From: Manduca sexta | Lineage: Eukaryota > Arthropoda > Insecta > Lepidoptera > Sphingidae | NCBI RefSeq assembly: GCF_014839805.1 | Contig: NC_051119.1 | Coordinates: 5,573,245 to 5,637,244 of the forward strand | Length of the DNA stretch: 64,000 bases | Direction: 5' to 3' | Part shown: positions 34,127 through 47,262 of the stretch, one piece after another | Position numbering within the stretch: position 1 is the stretch's first letter | Layout of the letters: the number at the start of each line of letters is the position of its first letter | Notes under the pieces: generated by a model | Databases searched by the model: none | Told to the model about the DNA's origin: nothing | The model's input: only the letters and a program-made list of their open reading frames with translations | Translations under genes and position numbers: made by a program

Positions 34127-37100
34127 TCATTTCATTTGCGACTGGCTGAGTAGAGTGTAATAGCTGTAGGCGCCTTTCAGTATCTGAAAACGGAAATGCC
34201 TTTGTAATTATATGTCAGTGAAAGCCCTTGTCTAAATTTAATATTTAACTTGTTATACGCGGCTTTTATTGTAATTATGACGCAATTTGTAAATGCGCAG
34301 GCGGACTGCCTCTGTGAGTGTATTTCGTATCATACCGCTTGTAGTGTTTATATCTATTTATTAGATACATTGTCTCACGCACTCCAGTAGAAGGGGTAGT
34401 TGCCTATATGTCAAATCGGGACCGTCAATCGGTTGGACTTAAGACGCCTGCATTTGAAACTGTGTAGAAGTGAGTCAGAGAATAATAGCTGTTAGTTATT
34501 TTTGTTGTGATTTTCACATTCACAAGGACAACAGACACTACACCGCTGCTGTAGAGCTCTCGGTTCGACGCTTGGATCTGGTAGAATTATGCAATATTGA
34601 GTTTTAATATTCTTAAGGTCAGCGGTCTTGTTCCCTCTACGGTGGCGAATTCGTTTTTGAATTATTCGAGTTCTAATCGAACGATAGCTTTCACGGTATA
34701 GGTAAAATAGTTAAAACTTTTGCAATGCAATTTGGACTCGTCAAAATAACCCATTTGACGAGCTCAAAAAAAACAGTTCCAGATCCTGAATTTCTATTCA
34801 GCAGAAAATCCTCATAACTTTACCCGTATTTGAACTCAAGACTTCAACCCTGCAGTATTACCTATGTCATCGAGAAAGAAATACTTACACTAATAAATGT
34901 AGCGACAGTCAACTTAGCAAAGGGCCCGGCAGAGAACACAATGCTCTTCTTGAACTGCGAAATCAGTATGTACAAATCTTTCCGATGTTCTGTATGCGAC
35001 CACCAGGTACTCTCGTATGGACCTTTCATTAGTTCTTCACTCTGAAATTTAAACCAGCCCTGTATTTGGCACGGGTCTCCTTCATCAATATGAAGCCTTT
35101 ATCCACATTGTTCTAATGCGGCTATACCTTCGAAATTACGGAGAATTCCGAAATGTATAATTTTAGAGTACGCGTTGTACTATATTCCTCTATTGTAAGA
35201 TAGTTTAGATTTTCCTTATTACTCGTAATTCTTGGCTATGACTTTGATTATAAAACGAATTATCCTATCTTTCCTATCAGATTATTACCTACAACTTTGT
35301 GATTTAACTTTTTTTCATAGGACTTGTAGTTTTGTTGGAAATTGCGATAAACTATTTTTAACCTTTAAACCCCCTCCCCCCATCTCCTTCCCGACCTCAG
35401 ATCACCCGTAAATTATTTTTCCTTTTTTTTTTGTTATATTTTCTTCCGTTTCCAATGGGTTCCGTCCGGTTACTATTTTTTTTTACTTTTTACCATTTTT
35501 AAAGCCTTCGGCCTTGGTCTAGTTAACAAAGGTTTACATCGATTTCTACTTTTTATACAATGTGATACGATCCATCTGATTAATGACAAGACCAGTTGCA
35601 TTTCTAATTACAGCCGATTTCAAGAAACGATCTCAATCTCGATCTTCAATCCAATTCTGAGAATAAACTAATCAAAATAACTCATTTGTAAGCATGTCAT
35701 AAAACTTTGTCCTTATCGGTTCATTTGTGAAATAGATCGAAAAAAGCGAGTGAGATCGTTCGTTAAAAATGGTGGTTAACCTTTATACTTATTCAATCCG
35801 TTTTATCAAATACTTACAGCAATAAGAACGTCGTTGCTATGCCAACAGTAAATGAAGAGTTGTGCAACACCAAACACAAGGAATTCTGTTGTAAAGAAAC
35901 GCTGCATTGGGTTGGTTTCAATCTGCAAAAGAATTAATATTTACTGGTTTATCCTAGACTAAGTATTGCTCACGACTTATAGCTTCATTTCATTTCGAAG
36001 TTAAAAGTTGTCTGTTGTAAACCAGGACAGCATCCATATGTGCCCCAAAAACCATCTTAATCCGTTCAGCAGTTTCGGAGTTTAGTACTAAAAACATTCA
36101 AAACTTTATAAATTATGTTGACTTTTTCACATATTGGCAACTCTTACGAGGATGGAAATAGCTGCAAATATTTCGTTAGTTGGCATTATTAAAACTAAAA
36201 AATGCAATTTTGAGCCCGACGCTGCACTTATATTTAAAACTGTATAACATTATAGCATTATTCGCTATTCGCACTGGGAGCATCGCTTCAAAGTAATTGC
36301 TTGAAAGTGTAAATTGTGGTCCAGTAAAGTCATAATAGTTGGCAGGATTTTAAATGTTTTCCTTTACTTTTTTATTTATTTATTACGGCTCTGGAAACGA
36401 GCCCATTGAGCACCGTTTGCTTTTATGCTCGTAGTGTTGCTCGCAACTCCCATTGCGTTTGCGGAATAAGAATCCTGCTATGCTGGAGTCCAGTATCCTA
36501 TTGTGTTAGACCAAGTCGTGTGCCAAATTTACTTACAGTTATTTGATATGCAGTAACACAGAGCATGACCGAACAAACAAACATGTAAAGAAGCATAATG
36601 GGAGATAAGCATGCGTCGAACAGTTGAGCGTATCTGGAAAAGAATCAACCATTAGAAGCAGTTGTCATCAAGAAGAATTATGCATTGTGATTTTTTTATA
36701 CGGACAGGTTACTCCACTCCACCTGATCATAAGTGAAGTCTGAATCACCATCCACAACCACATGTCCACTACTGGACTTAGACCTCCCCTAATATATCGA
36801 CTTCATTTTTTTGGAAGCGGAATCCAGCGATTTCCTACGATCTTTATTAGGTTGACTATCACCAATGCTTAGTTACTTTATAGTAATTAAATAAATAGAT
36901 AAAATTTTAAATTCGTTGCTAAACATTGTAAGGGAAATACGATATCGCCTTAATTAGTAAGTGGAGAAGTCAATCTAAGTTGGTTTAAGATTCCTCTATA
37001 AAACTTTGTTTATGAACCAAACTGTTAAAGCAACATTAGAACTTGCGCTTTATTGCTTTTCCTATGTAGGCACCGAGTTTACACGGAATGCTAGTCGATT

Positions 37101-38860
37101 TAATCTTCGACTTGAGATGTGGTTTTAAGATTCCAAAAGTTTCTACACTTGGGACGATCTCGCGTGTTAAAGTTATCTCTTCTATTATACATGTTTTTAT
37201 GTCATTGAATACAGAATAGGCACAGAGGAAAATGGTAAGAGAGACCTTTATCATTTTCCTACAAATAGCAAACTCTCCGTGTTGATTAATGAACAGAAAA
37301 TCTAATATCTCAACCCGGGGATGGAATTCGAAACTTCGCCGTGATAATATCACAGCGAACACAACTACGCCACTGAGGCAATCACGACCCTTAAATATAT
37401 TTTAATCAACAATCACAAAACGAAAGCTTCTTTTAAAATAAAAACATACTTGACCAAATCCAAATGTCTTCTATGACAATTCTTTAGTCTCCGTAAAACT
37501 ATGCTCTTGTCCACTGGTCTTCCAACATTGCCAAAAATATTCCCACTGTCGATCCTCAAGAGCTCCAGCTCTGCTTTGAAGAATACCATGGTTACCATAG
37601 CGTTGGTATCGAAGGATGTGATCCATCCCCCTCCGTAGATAGCAGCATAAGTCTGATATATAGAAGCAGCTATGTAGCCTATAATGGTGTTTTTATCGAA
37701 AGGCACCCAGGAGCTGACGACTTGGAGGTAGGTCTCGGTTCCCATTCTTACGTTGTCTCTAGAAGAAAATTGGTCGTTTAAAATAAAATAAAAATAAAAT
37801 AAAATACTTTATTTATCACGTAGGCGAACAAAGTTGCACTTATGATACGTCAAAACAAAGAATAAGAATAATTATTATTTCTATACAACTATTAAAATTA
37901 CTTATATAACTATGGAGATTTTAAATTAGGGATAAAGTTTATACAAAAGACAAGGTACAAACCGAAGTAACCAGCTCGGACTGGCAATTAGGGTAGGTTT
38001 CAAGGTCTAGTGGGGGATATTTGCTCACTGGAAACATCTTGGTCTGGAGTGAAAAAACGTCTATTGATCGTAAATAGGTCTTTGTCTGCACCCAGAGGGT
38101 CTGGAGGCTTTTTCGTTTGCTTCTACTATGAAAGTAAATCAGGCGAAACCTAAGTAGTAAGTAGTGGGAAGAATACTGTGAATGAGACGTTCCTGGGTTC
38201 GATATTCAGATCAGTAAACATGTGGGTTTTTTACTCCGATTTTTTCAGATCTGAATGAATCCAAAGGTTGACGCTAGATAGTTGATCAAATCAAGCTAAA
38301 TCTTTTCTGTTCTAAAAAATGTCGTAACAGCCCTCATTGGAGTGGCCCAAGCTTTAGAGAATATATAGAAAAGATACCAACCTGTAATTCTTCGAGAAAG
38401 CGTATTTAAATATAGGTTGGGCGACCACAATAACCACCGTAGTGTACATTAAAAACCAATACAGATACGTAATCTTCCTGCAATAGAGTGTAAATTTCTT
38501 TATCAGCGCCAATTTCTTTTCGTCTTTCGTGTTCCTTTGATTCAAGTCAGCTCTCGTGACGTAAGCAATGATATCTGTCCACCTTCTTTGCCAGTACAAA
38601 AAGGTATTTACTTTACATACACTCACAGTAGCCAGCATAGTTATCTTCAAATTATTCAACAGTAAATTCATATCTGATTTCACGAAATAAACGTCGACGC
38701 ATTCTGTGAAAGTAAATAATGTTACAAGAAAATGCATGGTGAGATAGAAATATCGTTTGAGTCTATATTTCGGAAGCAAAAGTCCCCAAAATTGTAAGGC
38801 CTTTACGTTCGGCCCGAGCAGGGGTCGCTCCGCGTTTTCGAGCTTTTTCAAAAGTCTCAT
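34127..38860 (-). CDS. Insect odorant (olfactory) receptor, complete six-exon gene
   Basis: Exons on the minus strand: 38860-38382, 37758-37450, 36633-36537, 35922-35818, 35041-34889, 34183-34127. They total 1200 nt, giving 399 residues plus TGA. Every intron is GT...AG (donors GTTGGT, GTATGT, then GTAAGT three times) with phases 2, 2, 0, 0, 0. Exon 1 encodes the cytoplasmic N-terminus and the first hydrophobic segments, with FWGLLLP near residue 24. Exon 2 has the WVPFD motif seen in moth receptors, exon 4 carries YCWHSNDVL, exon 5 carries WWSHTEHRKDL, and exon 6 ends with GAYSYYTLL, the family's C-terminal tyrosine/serine motif. Family knowledge: these are seven-pass membrane proteins with inverted topology that form odour-gated cation channels with Orco in sensory neurons. 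The start codon sits in a CAAAATG context. I assembled the exons by eye. The ligand and subfamily are unknown. Confidence 0.93.
34775..34862 (-). mobile_element. Degenerate SINE-A fragment in receptor intron 5
   Basis: The minus strand matches the SINE-A core: a gagttcaaat B-box, then gattttctgctgaatag and aggatctgg. A second decayed forward copy of the same core lies near 34545-34620 in the same intron. Confidence 0.5.
35053..35155 (-). mobile_element. Truncated SINE-B in receptor intron 4, abutting exon 5
   Basis: It matches the tail half of SINE-B (cagccctgtatt ... cacgggtctcc ... cttcgaaatt). Its end is about 12 bases from the exon 5 acceptor, so it replaces the usual branch-point and pyrimidine region. 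Confidence 0.75.
37300..37384 (-). mobile_element. Degenerate SINE-A head in receptor intron 2
   Basis: The minus strand reads tgcctcagtggcgtagttgt and a decayed B-box-like segment ending in ccccgggttga. This is the head of the SINE-A family, heavily mutated and lacking its tail. Confidence 0.6.
37782..38020 (-). mobile_element. Repeat-D fragment in receptor intron 1
   Basis: It begins with an A-rich tail and then reads as the reverse of the repeat-D unit at 15.2-15.57 kb, sharing tactttatttatcacgtagg and the tatgata/cgtcaaaac stretch. It fills much of the 623-bp intron 1. Confidence 0.75.
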
Positions 38861-38889
38861 TTTGTTATCGTGATACGTGAATCAGAGGG

Positions 38890-38897
38890 TTATATAG
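38890..38897 (-). promoter_or_regulatory. Candidate TATA box of the odorant receptor gene
   Basis: CTATATAA lies about 30 bases before the receptor start codon. If used, transcription would begin only a few bases before the ATG, so the 5' untranslated region would be unusually short. An upstream promoter or non-coding exon is an equally possible reading. Confidence 0.3.
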
Positions 38898-39487
38898 TGG
38901 TAATACGTCGCAGCTTAATTGCGATCAAAGTGTAGGGATGGAAAGTTAACGATAAGTTTGAAATTATCGATTATAATTGTCTGAATGCAATTAATTTATT
39001 TCTAATTCCAAAAAAAAATAATATTAGTATTACTTAATAATCTTTCTTTAAAGTCCCCCGTAAAGGTAGGTTGAGGTGTATCCAGGGTGCCGAGCGACTT
39101 TTCGTCCCATAATATAATAAATTGTTATCGTCAAATCAGACACAATTTTAATCTCGGACCGATCATATTATGTTTTTATTATAAAATGACAAATATTAAT
39201 TTTCTATCCTAGGAATCAAAATCAGAACTTAACAGTTAAAAGTACGATATAGTTGTTTTTATATACCCGCAATATTTTCTTTTTGTAATTGACTAAAAGA
39301 AGAAAAGTCTAAGAATAGTCTTACCCCCTTATTCATAGACGTTATTTATCCAAGGACAGAGCATTTCTGTGATAAAAATGTATTATTATTATTATGTAAG
39401 TTTTCTTTAATATCTATAATATACAGACATCGGCCTGTTACAATTTTATTATGAATAGATATGTTATTTTTTTCATTACAGTAAAAT

Positions 39488-39705
39488 TACAAGACGAGCT
39501 TTCCTTTAACCTAATGGCAAGCGATACAACCGCTCATAAACAGAAGCAACACAAGACAGAACTTTGAATTTCAAAGTACTGCGTGGCACTCCATTGTGCT
39601 TACCTAAGTGTTGAGACATAAGATGTTTATCCTCATAACGCCCAGTGATGCTACAATGACCTTCAAACCGAAACACAATAGTGCATGTGCACTGCTGTTT
39701 GACAT
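39488..39705 (-). mobile_element. Repeat-C, diverged
   Basis: ggcaagcgatacaaccgctc, gtactgcgtggcactccatt and gaccttcaaaccgaaacaca match successive parts of the family. Confidence 0.78.
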
Positions 39706-40469
39706 AACCGTACAACTATTTGAAAATGGAACGTCATAATTTACGTCATTTAAAAAATTCTTTCCTTCACAAAGAACAAATGTTTTATCGATAAAACATT
39801 GTCATGTCCCATGCCTACTAATTACGACCGAAATGACACGACTACGGTATCTTATTATAATAGAGGTGTTATTTCACCGCGTTCACGTATAATTATCATT
39901 TCGTATAATGACGGATTTGATTTATAACTTAATAAATATGTTGGACAATTTCGTAAGTCTGCCCGTAAGAATAATTTCATATTTTCTTTGATAAATATTT
40001 GTAATATTTTTTATAACATATTATTTATGCTCCCTTATTCACTTTATTTACGCTCTTTCGTCCTTTACCATTATTCGAAACCAAAGTGGAGTCAACACTT
40101 TTTTAATGATAAAAAAATTGTGTTAGTTTTTACGACAGGGTACCTGCCTTGCATGTTCAATAAGATTGCAGTTCCGCATAAATTATGTTGTGTTGCTCGA
40201 CCTAGAATTACAATTTCATTTGATCCTAGCCAAATTTCGGCCACGGCGACCAATCCCAACGAAGATCAGCCAGGAACACAGGATATACTATAGTGCACAC
40301 GTATGTGCGCAATACACGTCATGTGCACTCTCTATTCCTTCACTCTTATAGACCGACGAAACGATAATCTGACGTGATCGGAGCGAGTTCAGGCGCAGGA
40401 CCAGCGACTACGTGCTTTTCGAGGCATTGGGATATCACCACGTCAAGTTCCTGACTCTGAGCTGCGACC

Positions 40470-40597
40470 GAGTCATTTTTAAGATGGAAAACCCAGTCAC
40501 AATTATTTTTGCTTGACCCTGGATTCGAACCCAGAACCTTAGCGCCATAGTCTTAATCGTACTGCGTACACATTACAACTACGCTACCTAGGCAGTC
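40470..40597 (-). mobile_element. SINE-A head fragment
   Basis: The minus strand reads gactgcctaggtagcgtagt, then a B-box gggttcgaatccagggtcaa and gtgactgggtttt. Confidence 0.8.
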
Positions 40598-41399
40598 AAA
40601 AGAAACACAATGAAGGACCTTCCAGTTCATAGGCCAAGTAATATAAAAAATGTTTCTTTAAAAATTGTTTTTTTTTATTACCTACGAGTTGAACCCTGGA
40701 CCTCTCCTCCAAATGCACGTACCAGTTAAAGTATTTTAAAAGCAAATAAATATTCAATATGCCAAGTGCTTTTGTTAGGCCAGTGCCCCAAACTTTTAAC
40801 AGTAAGTAAGTCTGCACGAAAAATGTGTTTGATCAATACGAGTACTACTCCGCATTAGTCTGCATCTAAGCACATTTCGCGGTTCGCAAATAGAAAATAT
40901 TTTCAATTGGTTTCCAATGACGTTAACTTATAATAAAATTGGTTTATTCAGTTTGTACATTGCTTCGTTGTTTAATAAATGATATTGGCTCTGTATTTTT
41001 TTCATTTTATTATAATAATAGTATTAATATTGTAATGTATTATTTCCCAGAAGATATGTATGTCATTTCATTTAGTGATGCAATATCAAAATTACTCTAT
41101 ATTATATAAGTAAAGATATAGTAAATAGAGAAAGCCACAAATCATCGCTAGCCCAACATTAGATGCGACCTCAGCATTTTCGATATTAAATCTGAAGGGT
41201 TTTAAGTGTTCTCGAGGGTCAATCTGACCTTATATTAAGATTGTATTATTGAATTCATATTTTACTTACATAGTATTTATTACTTAAGTGTGTACTTGAG
41301 TTTTATCAAGAATTAATTTGCTTGAAATTGAAATGTGATTTTGTGTAACTATTGGATTAATATATTTTGTTATACTTTGAATATTTTAGGACTCCGTAT

Positions 41400-41530
41400 T
41401 TAAAATATTTTTTTTTTTATAATTGTAAAATGTTCGATATTGTAAATTTGCCTTTTCGGACGAGCAACACCTCGATCCGCCCCGTGACCATGAAGGCTGC
41501 AGTTTTCGAAACCACGGGATAAATTATAAT
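41400..41530 (+). mobile_element. Repeat-L, partial
   Basis: cggacgagcaacacctcgat and ccgtgaccatgaaggctgca match the repeat-L core. Confidence 0.7.
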
Positions 41531-41533
41531 ATA

Positions 41534-41722
41534 ATAATATCAGCCCTGTATTATATACTGTCCCACTGTTGGGCACGGGCCTCCCCTACTACTGCGAGGG
41601 ATTAGGCCTAAGTCCACCACACTGGCCTAGTGCCGATTTGTAGACTTCACACACAATCGAAATTTCTATAGAGAACTTCTCAGGTATGCAGGTTTTCTCA
41701 AGATGTTTTTCTTCACAGTTTT
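41534..41722 (-). mobile_element. SINE-B, head missing
   Basis: Close match to the tail half, ending after gatgtttttcttcacagttt. The Helitron-like copy at 41772 starts about 50 bp further on. Confidence 0.88.
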
Positions 41723-41771
41723 AATATAAAACCCGCGAAAATATAGGATAATAGGATTTATTAATTTATTA

Positions 41772-42618
41772 TCTATACTTATAATAAATCTGTAGAGAGG
41801 TCAATTCTGTACATGAAATATATTTCCAAAATAACTATCAGGGGGTGATTAGGGATCGATACTGATGCCAAAAATGCAATTAGTAAAATTTTTGTCTGTC
41901 TGTCTGTCTGTCTGTATAACCGTTATAGAAACAAAAACTACTCGACGGATTTTAACGAAACTTGGTACAATTATTTGTCATACTCCTGTGCTGGTTATAG
42001 TATACTTTTCATCACGCTACAATTAATAGGAGCAGCGCAGTGAAGGGAAATGTTGGGAAAACGGGAGAAGTTACTCCATTTTTTAAGCTTCCGTCGCGTG
42101 TGCAACCTTAATAGTTAAAGCTACACAGAAATCATGTATGACGGAAATGTTCTCCTTAAAATTATGTAAAAAATATCCCACGACAGCATATGTCTATCTT
42201 TTATGGTTGACTCACAATAACACGTGTAACTCCCGATAGCTTAGCAGTTCGAAGCTTTTTCATTATATTTGTCTACTCTCACGTTTATAACACTCTCAGT
42301 CATCCCTAATTAAAAAAGTTAACATTATTAAATATTCCATAAAAAAGAATCATAGAAATCGGTATAGAAACACCAAAGTTATACATGAAATACGCTAATA
42401 ATAAGCCATCATACGTGAATACTGAATCATGCTATAAGGATTATTTTTGTATATATATATAAGGTCGCGAACGCACAGGCGGGCGGCTTGCTTGGCACCT
42501 AGAGGCTAGCGAATCACCTAGCGAGTAGCTTCGTAAAACGAACATTCTCGAACGTTCGCAACTGGCTCCATTTTTGAAGTCCGAAATCCACGCGGGCGAA
42601 GCTGCGAGCGGAAGCTAG
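41772..42618 (+). mobile_element. Helitron-like element, non-autonomous, 847 bp
   Basis: TCTATACTTATAATAAATCT at the left, cggaagCTAG at the right, flanked by A and T, with a GC-rich degenerate hairpin region just before the end. Contains a (GTCT)5 run near 41898. Confidence 0.8.
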
Positions 42619-42799
42619 TTAATAAATATAATCTTACAGGGGTAACTCTAAATGCGATTATATTTACATTGTCATATAGCCAATTCAGATATAGATAGTT
42701 ATGTTTAGGTATGTCATATAGTCGATACATTATTAGTTAAAGTTTCTATAGCTACCCTTAAAAATTCCGCCAGTGTACAATTAAAGATATCTAGTATGG

Positions 42800-43262
42800 T
42801 TTCAAACCCTAATAGTATTACTTTTTGCCCGTTTGACTTCCTGTCAAATCCTTTTTCTCAGCAACGCGTAGAGCTGTTAATTTAAGATTTATATCAATTA
42901 CAGTCTCTTTCCGTTGTGAAAAAATCAAACTTGTAAGTCAATGTAATCAAAAGATATGACCCTTGATGTCGTATATTTGTAATTTCTAAAAAAAAAAAAC
43001 AAATAGGGTACTTCCCGTTCATTTAGAGTCATGAAATTTGGCAAGAAGCAATATCTTACAGCACAAGTAAAGGAAAACATCCGAAAATCGTAAATATGTA
43101 CTTTAATGACAAAGAAGCGAATTTACTAGAACTTACTTTTTATTTGCAGTTGGTGCGATAACTGTATCAGGAGATTCAACGGCAAAGTTAAATTTCTCAA
43201 GTTTGAACTTATATTCTTAAATACTTTATCTACAATTTTGTACGGAATCCTCAGTACGCGAG
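42800..43262 (-). mobile_element. Repeat-N
   Basis: The minus strand opens ctcgcgtactgaggattccg and matches the 63.2-kb copy through gcaaataaaaag-type segments to cctgtgctcga-like decay. The gagttggactcgcgcaccga opening is, from memory, typical of a widespread lepidopteran repeat. Confidence 0.7.
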
Positions 43263-46200
43263 TAAATAGGTTATAACAGCGACGTTTTAGTTGTTATTTT
43301 AGTTCAAATTTTGAACAAATAGTTTATATGGACGTACGTGATTTTAGAATATACATCAATGGTCATTTATATATGTACCTATATAATATTATCTTCCCTA
43401 CTTAGAATCCACTCCCTTCTTCCCTCTCCCGTTCCCCGTGGGTATTAACATCCCCAGCGTCCAAATGTGTCATAAGGTCGATAATCAGATATCTAGTAAA
43501 AAATGAAAATATTAAGAGCCATGCGGATACTCAATATTTTTGTATGAATAATATAGTTATTATAATATCTTCGGCTCAAGTTCAATGTTCCCTCAATATT
43601 CCAAAATCATTCTATTTTCAAATACGAATTGAATTATAATATAGAATCCTTCCTACACAGGATAATCAAGTCAACAGGTCTACGAAAATAATTACTGACA
43701 TAAATTACCGGCGAAGTCCTGATTGTCTTTTGATTGAATTATTTATTATCATAACGACGTAATAATAGGGAAAAGATTTCCTTTTATCTTCTAATAAAAG
43801 GGGATTAATTCATTAGCGAAGGATGTCTGAGTAATGTATTGAACTAGACAATATTGTTTAGTAGAAGCAATGAATATTAAAACTAATTTGTTATAGGTTA
43901 AAATTCAAATTGAATAAGCGGGAATGATGGGGTGATTTTTACGTATCGAACTATGTGCTCTAATATAATGACACGATGAATTAAATTTAAATAACAGTTA
44001 TAACGAAATCTGGGCTTGAATACCATAATAGCTCGTGGTGTCTAATGATGTAGCGGAACAGATAACAATGCGAATGTAAGATTTTCGATGGATACCTTGT
44101 CGTCGTGCCGTTCCTTCAATGTACACGAGGGTTTGCACGTCAAATATTACCTACATAAGTTACTTTCCTAATACATATCACCGTATAGCATAAACAGATA
44201 AGAAAACATAAGCGGCAAAATAAAAAAAAGTCTTGCGTCGGCTTTACATTGTAGTAACAAAAGGGGTAGCAAAAATAGTCCCAAATTAAACACAACTAAA
44301 GTTTAAATTAATATAAACGTCGACCAACCATTTTTGTATATTAATTTGAAAGAATATCACTTGTTTATGCAGCACGCTTGTGCTAACCATCGCCGCACGT
44401 AGAAAATGGAATAGCAAACCTTATTTCTATAGTAACAAGAATACGTATGCTAATTCTAACGTCGTTACCCAAATTCGTGCAAATGGCTATACGGCTGAGA
44501 ATACTACTTGCTAGGGGAGTTGTAGCACTCCTTTGTTCCTTTTCAGGGGTAGGCAGAGGCGTTACTTACATTTTGTCATCTAAGTCCTATGTAAAGTTTA
44601 AGGTGGTCTGGGCATTTGGAGAGGTGGATGATAGGAGACTGACGAAGAGAGTTTATAAGGCGAATGTAGATGGAAGAGCCGGTAGGGGTCTACTGCACTG
44701 AGCTTCGAATGTCAGATATCTGACATTCTTAGTAAAGGCCAGGTCAAAAGTACCGGTAGAAATGCATGAAAAGATTGATGAAGGTGGAGGAAGCGCGATA
44801 AGTATGCCAGAATCGTGCAAAGTTGCAATTCATAGTCTCTGCCTACCACTATAGGAGAGAGGCGTGATATGTATCTAAGTCTTATGTAGGTAACCAGCCT
44901 TGCCAGGCACTTCTTTCCTATCTCTAATCCCATCTCCACGTTCTTGTCCTCTTTACCTGCTAGGCGGTTCATATCGTTCGTTCATATAATCAACTTAAAT
45001 TATTTACTTGAATAGGTACTAAAATAAAAGGATTTTTCGGATTTTATCGCGGTTTTTTATATTATAATTTTCTTCTAATGCTTCAAAGACTTTGCAGCCT
45101 TCATCATCACGCGGCGGTCGCCGATTAAATCCGAACAATAATTTAATATTAATGTTTAACATGGTAAACATAAAAAATCATTTTGAATAGGTAGCTTTGT
45201 AAATGATGACTTCTACTTTTCATGACTTTAGATAAGTGCTTCTTAAAATGCTTACTTTTTTCAGGTTTTAATTCTATTCAGTTTCAGATCCTAGGCTAAA
45301 ACTCAGCAAAAACTTTGCCCGACCCGAGCATCGAAGTCTTCTCTGTCATATCACAAAACAAAACCCCACCTAGTTTAAACTCCATAATTACGTACCAGTA
45401 CGTTTCATAGTAATCTTTATTAGTAGTTAATTAATGTTAAGTTAGCAAGAAACTTGCCGCAGTGTCGGGATTCTTTGAATTTGTTCGACAGTTGCTATAA
45501 AGATGTCCAACTATGGAAACGGCATAGGAATATTGATGATATTAAAATTGCGAATTTGGGAAGATATTTGGATTATTAGAAGTAAGCTTTGAATTCTCCA
45601 AATTGATTTTAATAAAATTTGGTACGTAGATAATGTCCAGATCCTAAAATGAATATTGCTTCAGGATGCGAAAGTATTTGGATTATAGGAAGTAAATAAC
45701 ATTGCCAAATTTATTTTAATGATGATAGAAGATGTCCGGATTCCAAATAGATGTTGCTTCATGATGCGCATGCGTGAAAAAACTTTTCTGGCATACAATT
45801 CCGCCTGTATAATAAAAGTAGGCTATAATATATGAATTCAGGACATGTCTATCTATGGTCCAAATTATATCCAAATCACTTCAGCAGTTTTTGCATTTAC
45901 TTCCAACAAACCTCCAAGCTTCAGTAACTTTCGCGTTTTTAATATTAGCAGTAAGATTTAAAATAGATTAATATTCTTAAAAAGGCATAATAGTATCAAC
46001 TAGCTTATCTCCCTCTCTCTCTAGTCTCTCTGTCTCCTTCTCGTCAACAGATACTCTATCTGCCACACCACTTACCATTATACGCAGTGAAGTTACTTTA
46101 TATACTTTGCCCGTATAAAAAAGCCATTTCCAGCACCTTAAGCACAATGACTATCTCAAACAAAATGACTTATTTCTAACATACTTTGTCACTTCCAGTT

Positions 46201-46440
46201 ACGGTCCGTTATAAGTTAAAATATTTCTAAGTACACAACTGTAAGGCACTTGTTTGCCGTCGCTTCGGATAGGGTGTGGTGGGACTGCCAGCGGATAGCG
46301 GATTGATACGCACTTAGCCTGATTTATAAGACACGACCGTAATCGTAGAAACAGATATAATTTTATCTATTAGGGCCGGCTCGACTGAAGTATTTACTAT
46401 CTTAAAGAAAAACTACCAGAGTAATAATTTACTATTTATT
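43263..46440. other. Intergenic, no gene
   Basis: A repeat-L tail at 45.03 kb and probable Helitron-like or SINE-A scraps near 45270-45340 and 45780-45960. Short open frames at 44.4-45.0 kb show no domain. Confidence 0.55.
45030..45130 (-). mobile_element. Repeat-L, tail fragment
   Basis: ttcggattttatcgcggttt followed by caaagactttgcagccttca, the reverse of the repeat-L end. Confidence 0.75.
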
Positions 46441-46776
46441 CGCGGCGATAGCCTAGTTGGGAGTGAAACTGACTGTCGAGACGAACGTCCATAGGTTCCA
46501 AACCTGAGGCAATGCTCTTCTGACTTTTCTTAAGTTATGAGTGAATTCTTTGTGAATTATAGCGTGCTTTAACGGCGAAGAAAAACATCGTGATGAAACC
46601 TGCGTACCTGAGAAGATCTCACGTACGCAGGTATATAAAAAATTTCAGGGTATGTGAAGTCTGCCAGTCCGCACTAGGCCAGCGTGGTGGACTGAGGCCT
46701 AATTCCTGTCAGTAGTAGAGGAGGCCGTGCCCAGCGGTGAGACGTTATATAATACAGGATCGATATTATTATTATT
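46441..46776 (+). mobile_element. SINE-B, full length
   Basis: Head cgcggcgatagcctagttgg, tail tatataatacaggatcg and (TTA)n. A short segment around the acctgagaagatctcacgta stretch is duplicated. Confidence 0.9.
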
Positions 46777-47076
46777 TATCGTTTATAAATTCTAAATACT
46801 CGACATGTGTTATCGACTTAAAAATAAAAAGAAGGGGATAGAACAAAACCGCTAATAAGTATTAATCCTCGCTTATCTGCAACTTATTTGCAACTTTTGC
46901 AAACTTTTTCACCCTTTTTGGATAAGTTGTATTATACATGCAGATTACTTGGATATTAATTCTACCATTTATCAAATTAAGGCACCGCACAGACGTTAAC
47001 TCACACTTGATCGAACGACAAAAATAACTTTAACTAATCTAATATTTGTTTTTCAAAATTACTATAAGTCTCACTT

Positions 47077-47262
47077 TTACTATTTGGGTTTTTCTGCTCA
47101 GTATCAGCCCGGAGTCTGGAATTTGTGCCCGATATGGCGATAGGCTCGCCCCCTATCACATCATGGGACGGAACATACTTGGCGAAAAGTGGGTGCCCTA
47201 GTTGCGCCTCTGCATACCCCTTCGGGGATAAAATGCGTGATGTTATGTATGTATGTATGTAG
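47077..47262 (+). mobile_element. SINE-A, 5'-truncated
   Basis: Near-perfect second two-thirds, from atttgggtttttctgctcag to ggggataaaatgcgtgatgt and a (TATG)n tail. Confidence 0.9.

Larger units (their letters stand above)
38898..41399. other. Sequence upstream of the odorant receptor gene
   Basis: Contains repeat-C and SINE-A relics. No second receptor exon or other coding signal is seen in this interval. Confidence 0.55.

Noticed and set aside
37036..37362. 108-codon minus-strand frame next to receptor exon 2
   Set aside because: Lies in intron 2 and overlaps a SINE-A relic; the spliced receptor frame is complete without it.
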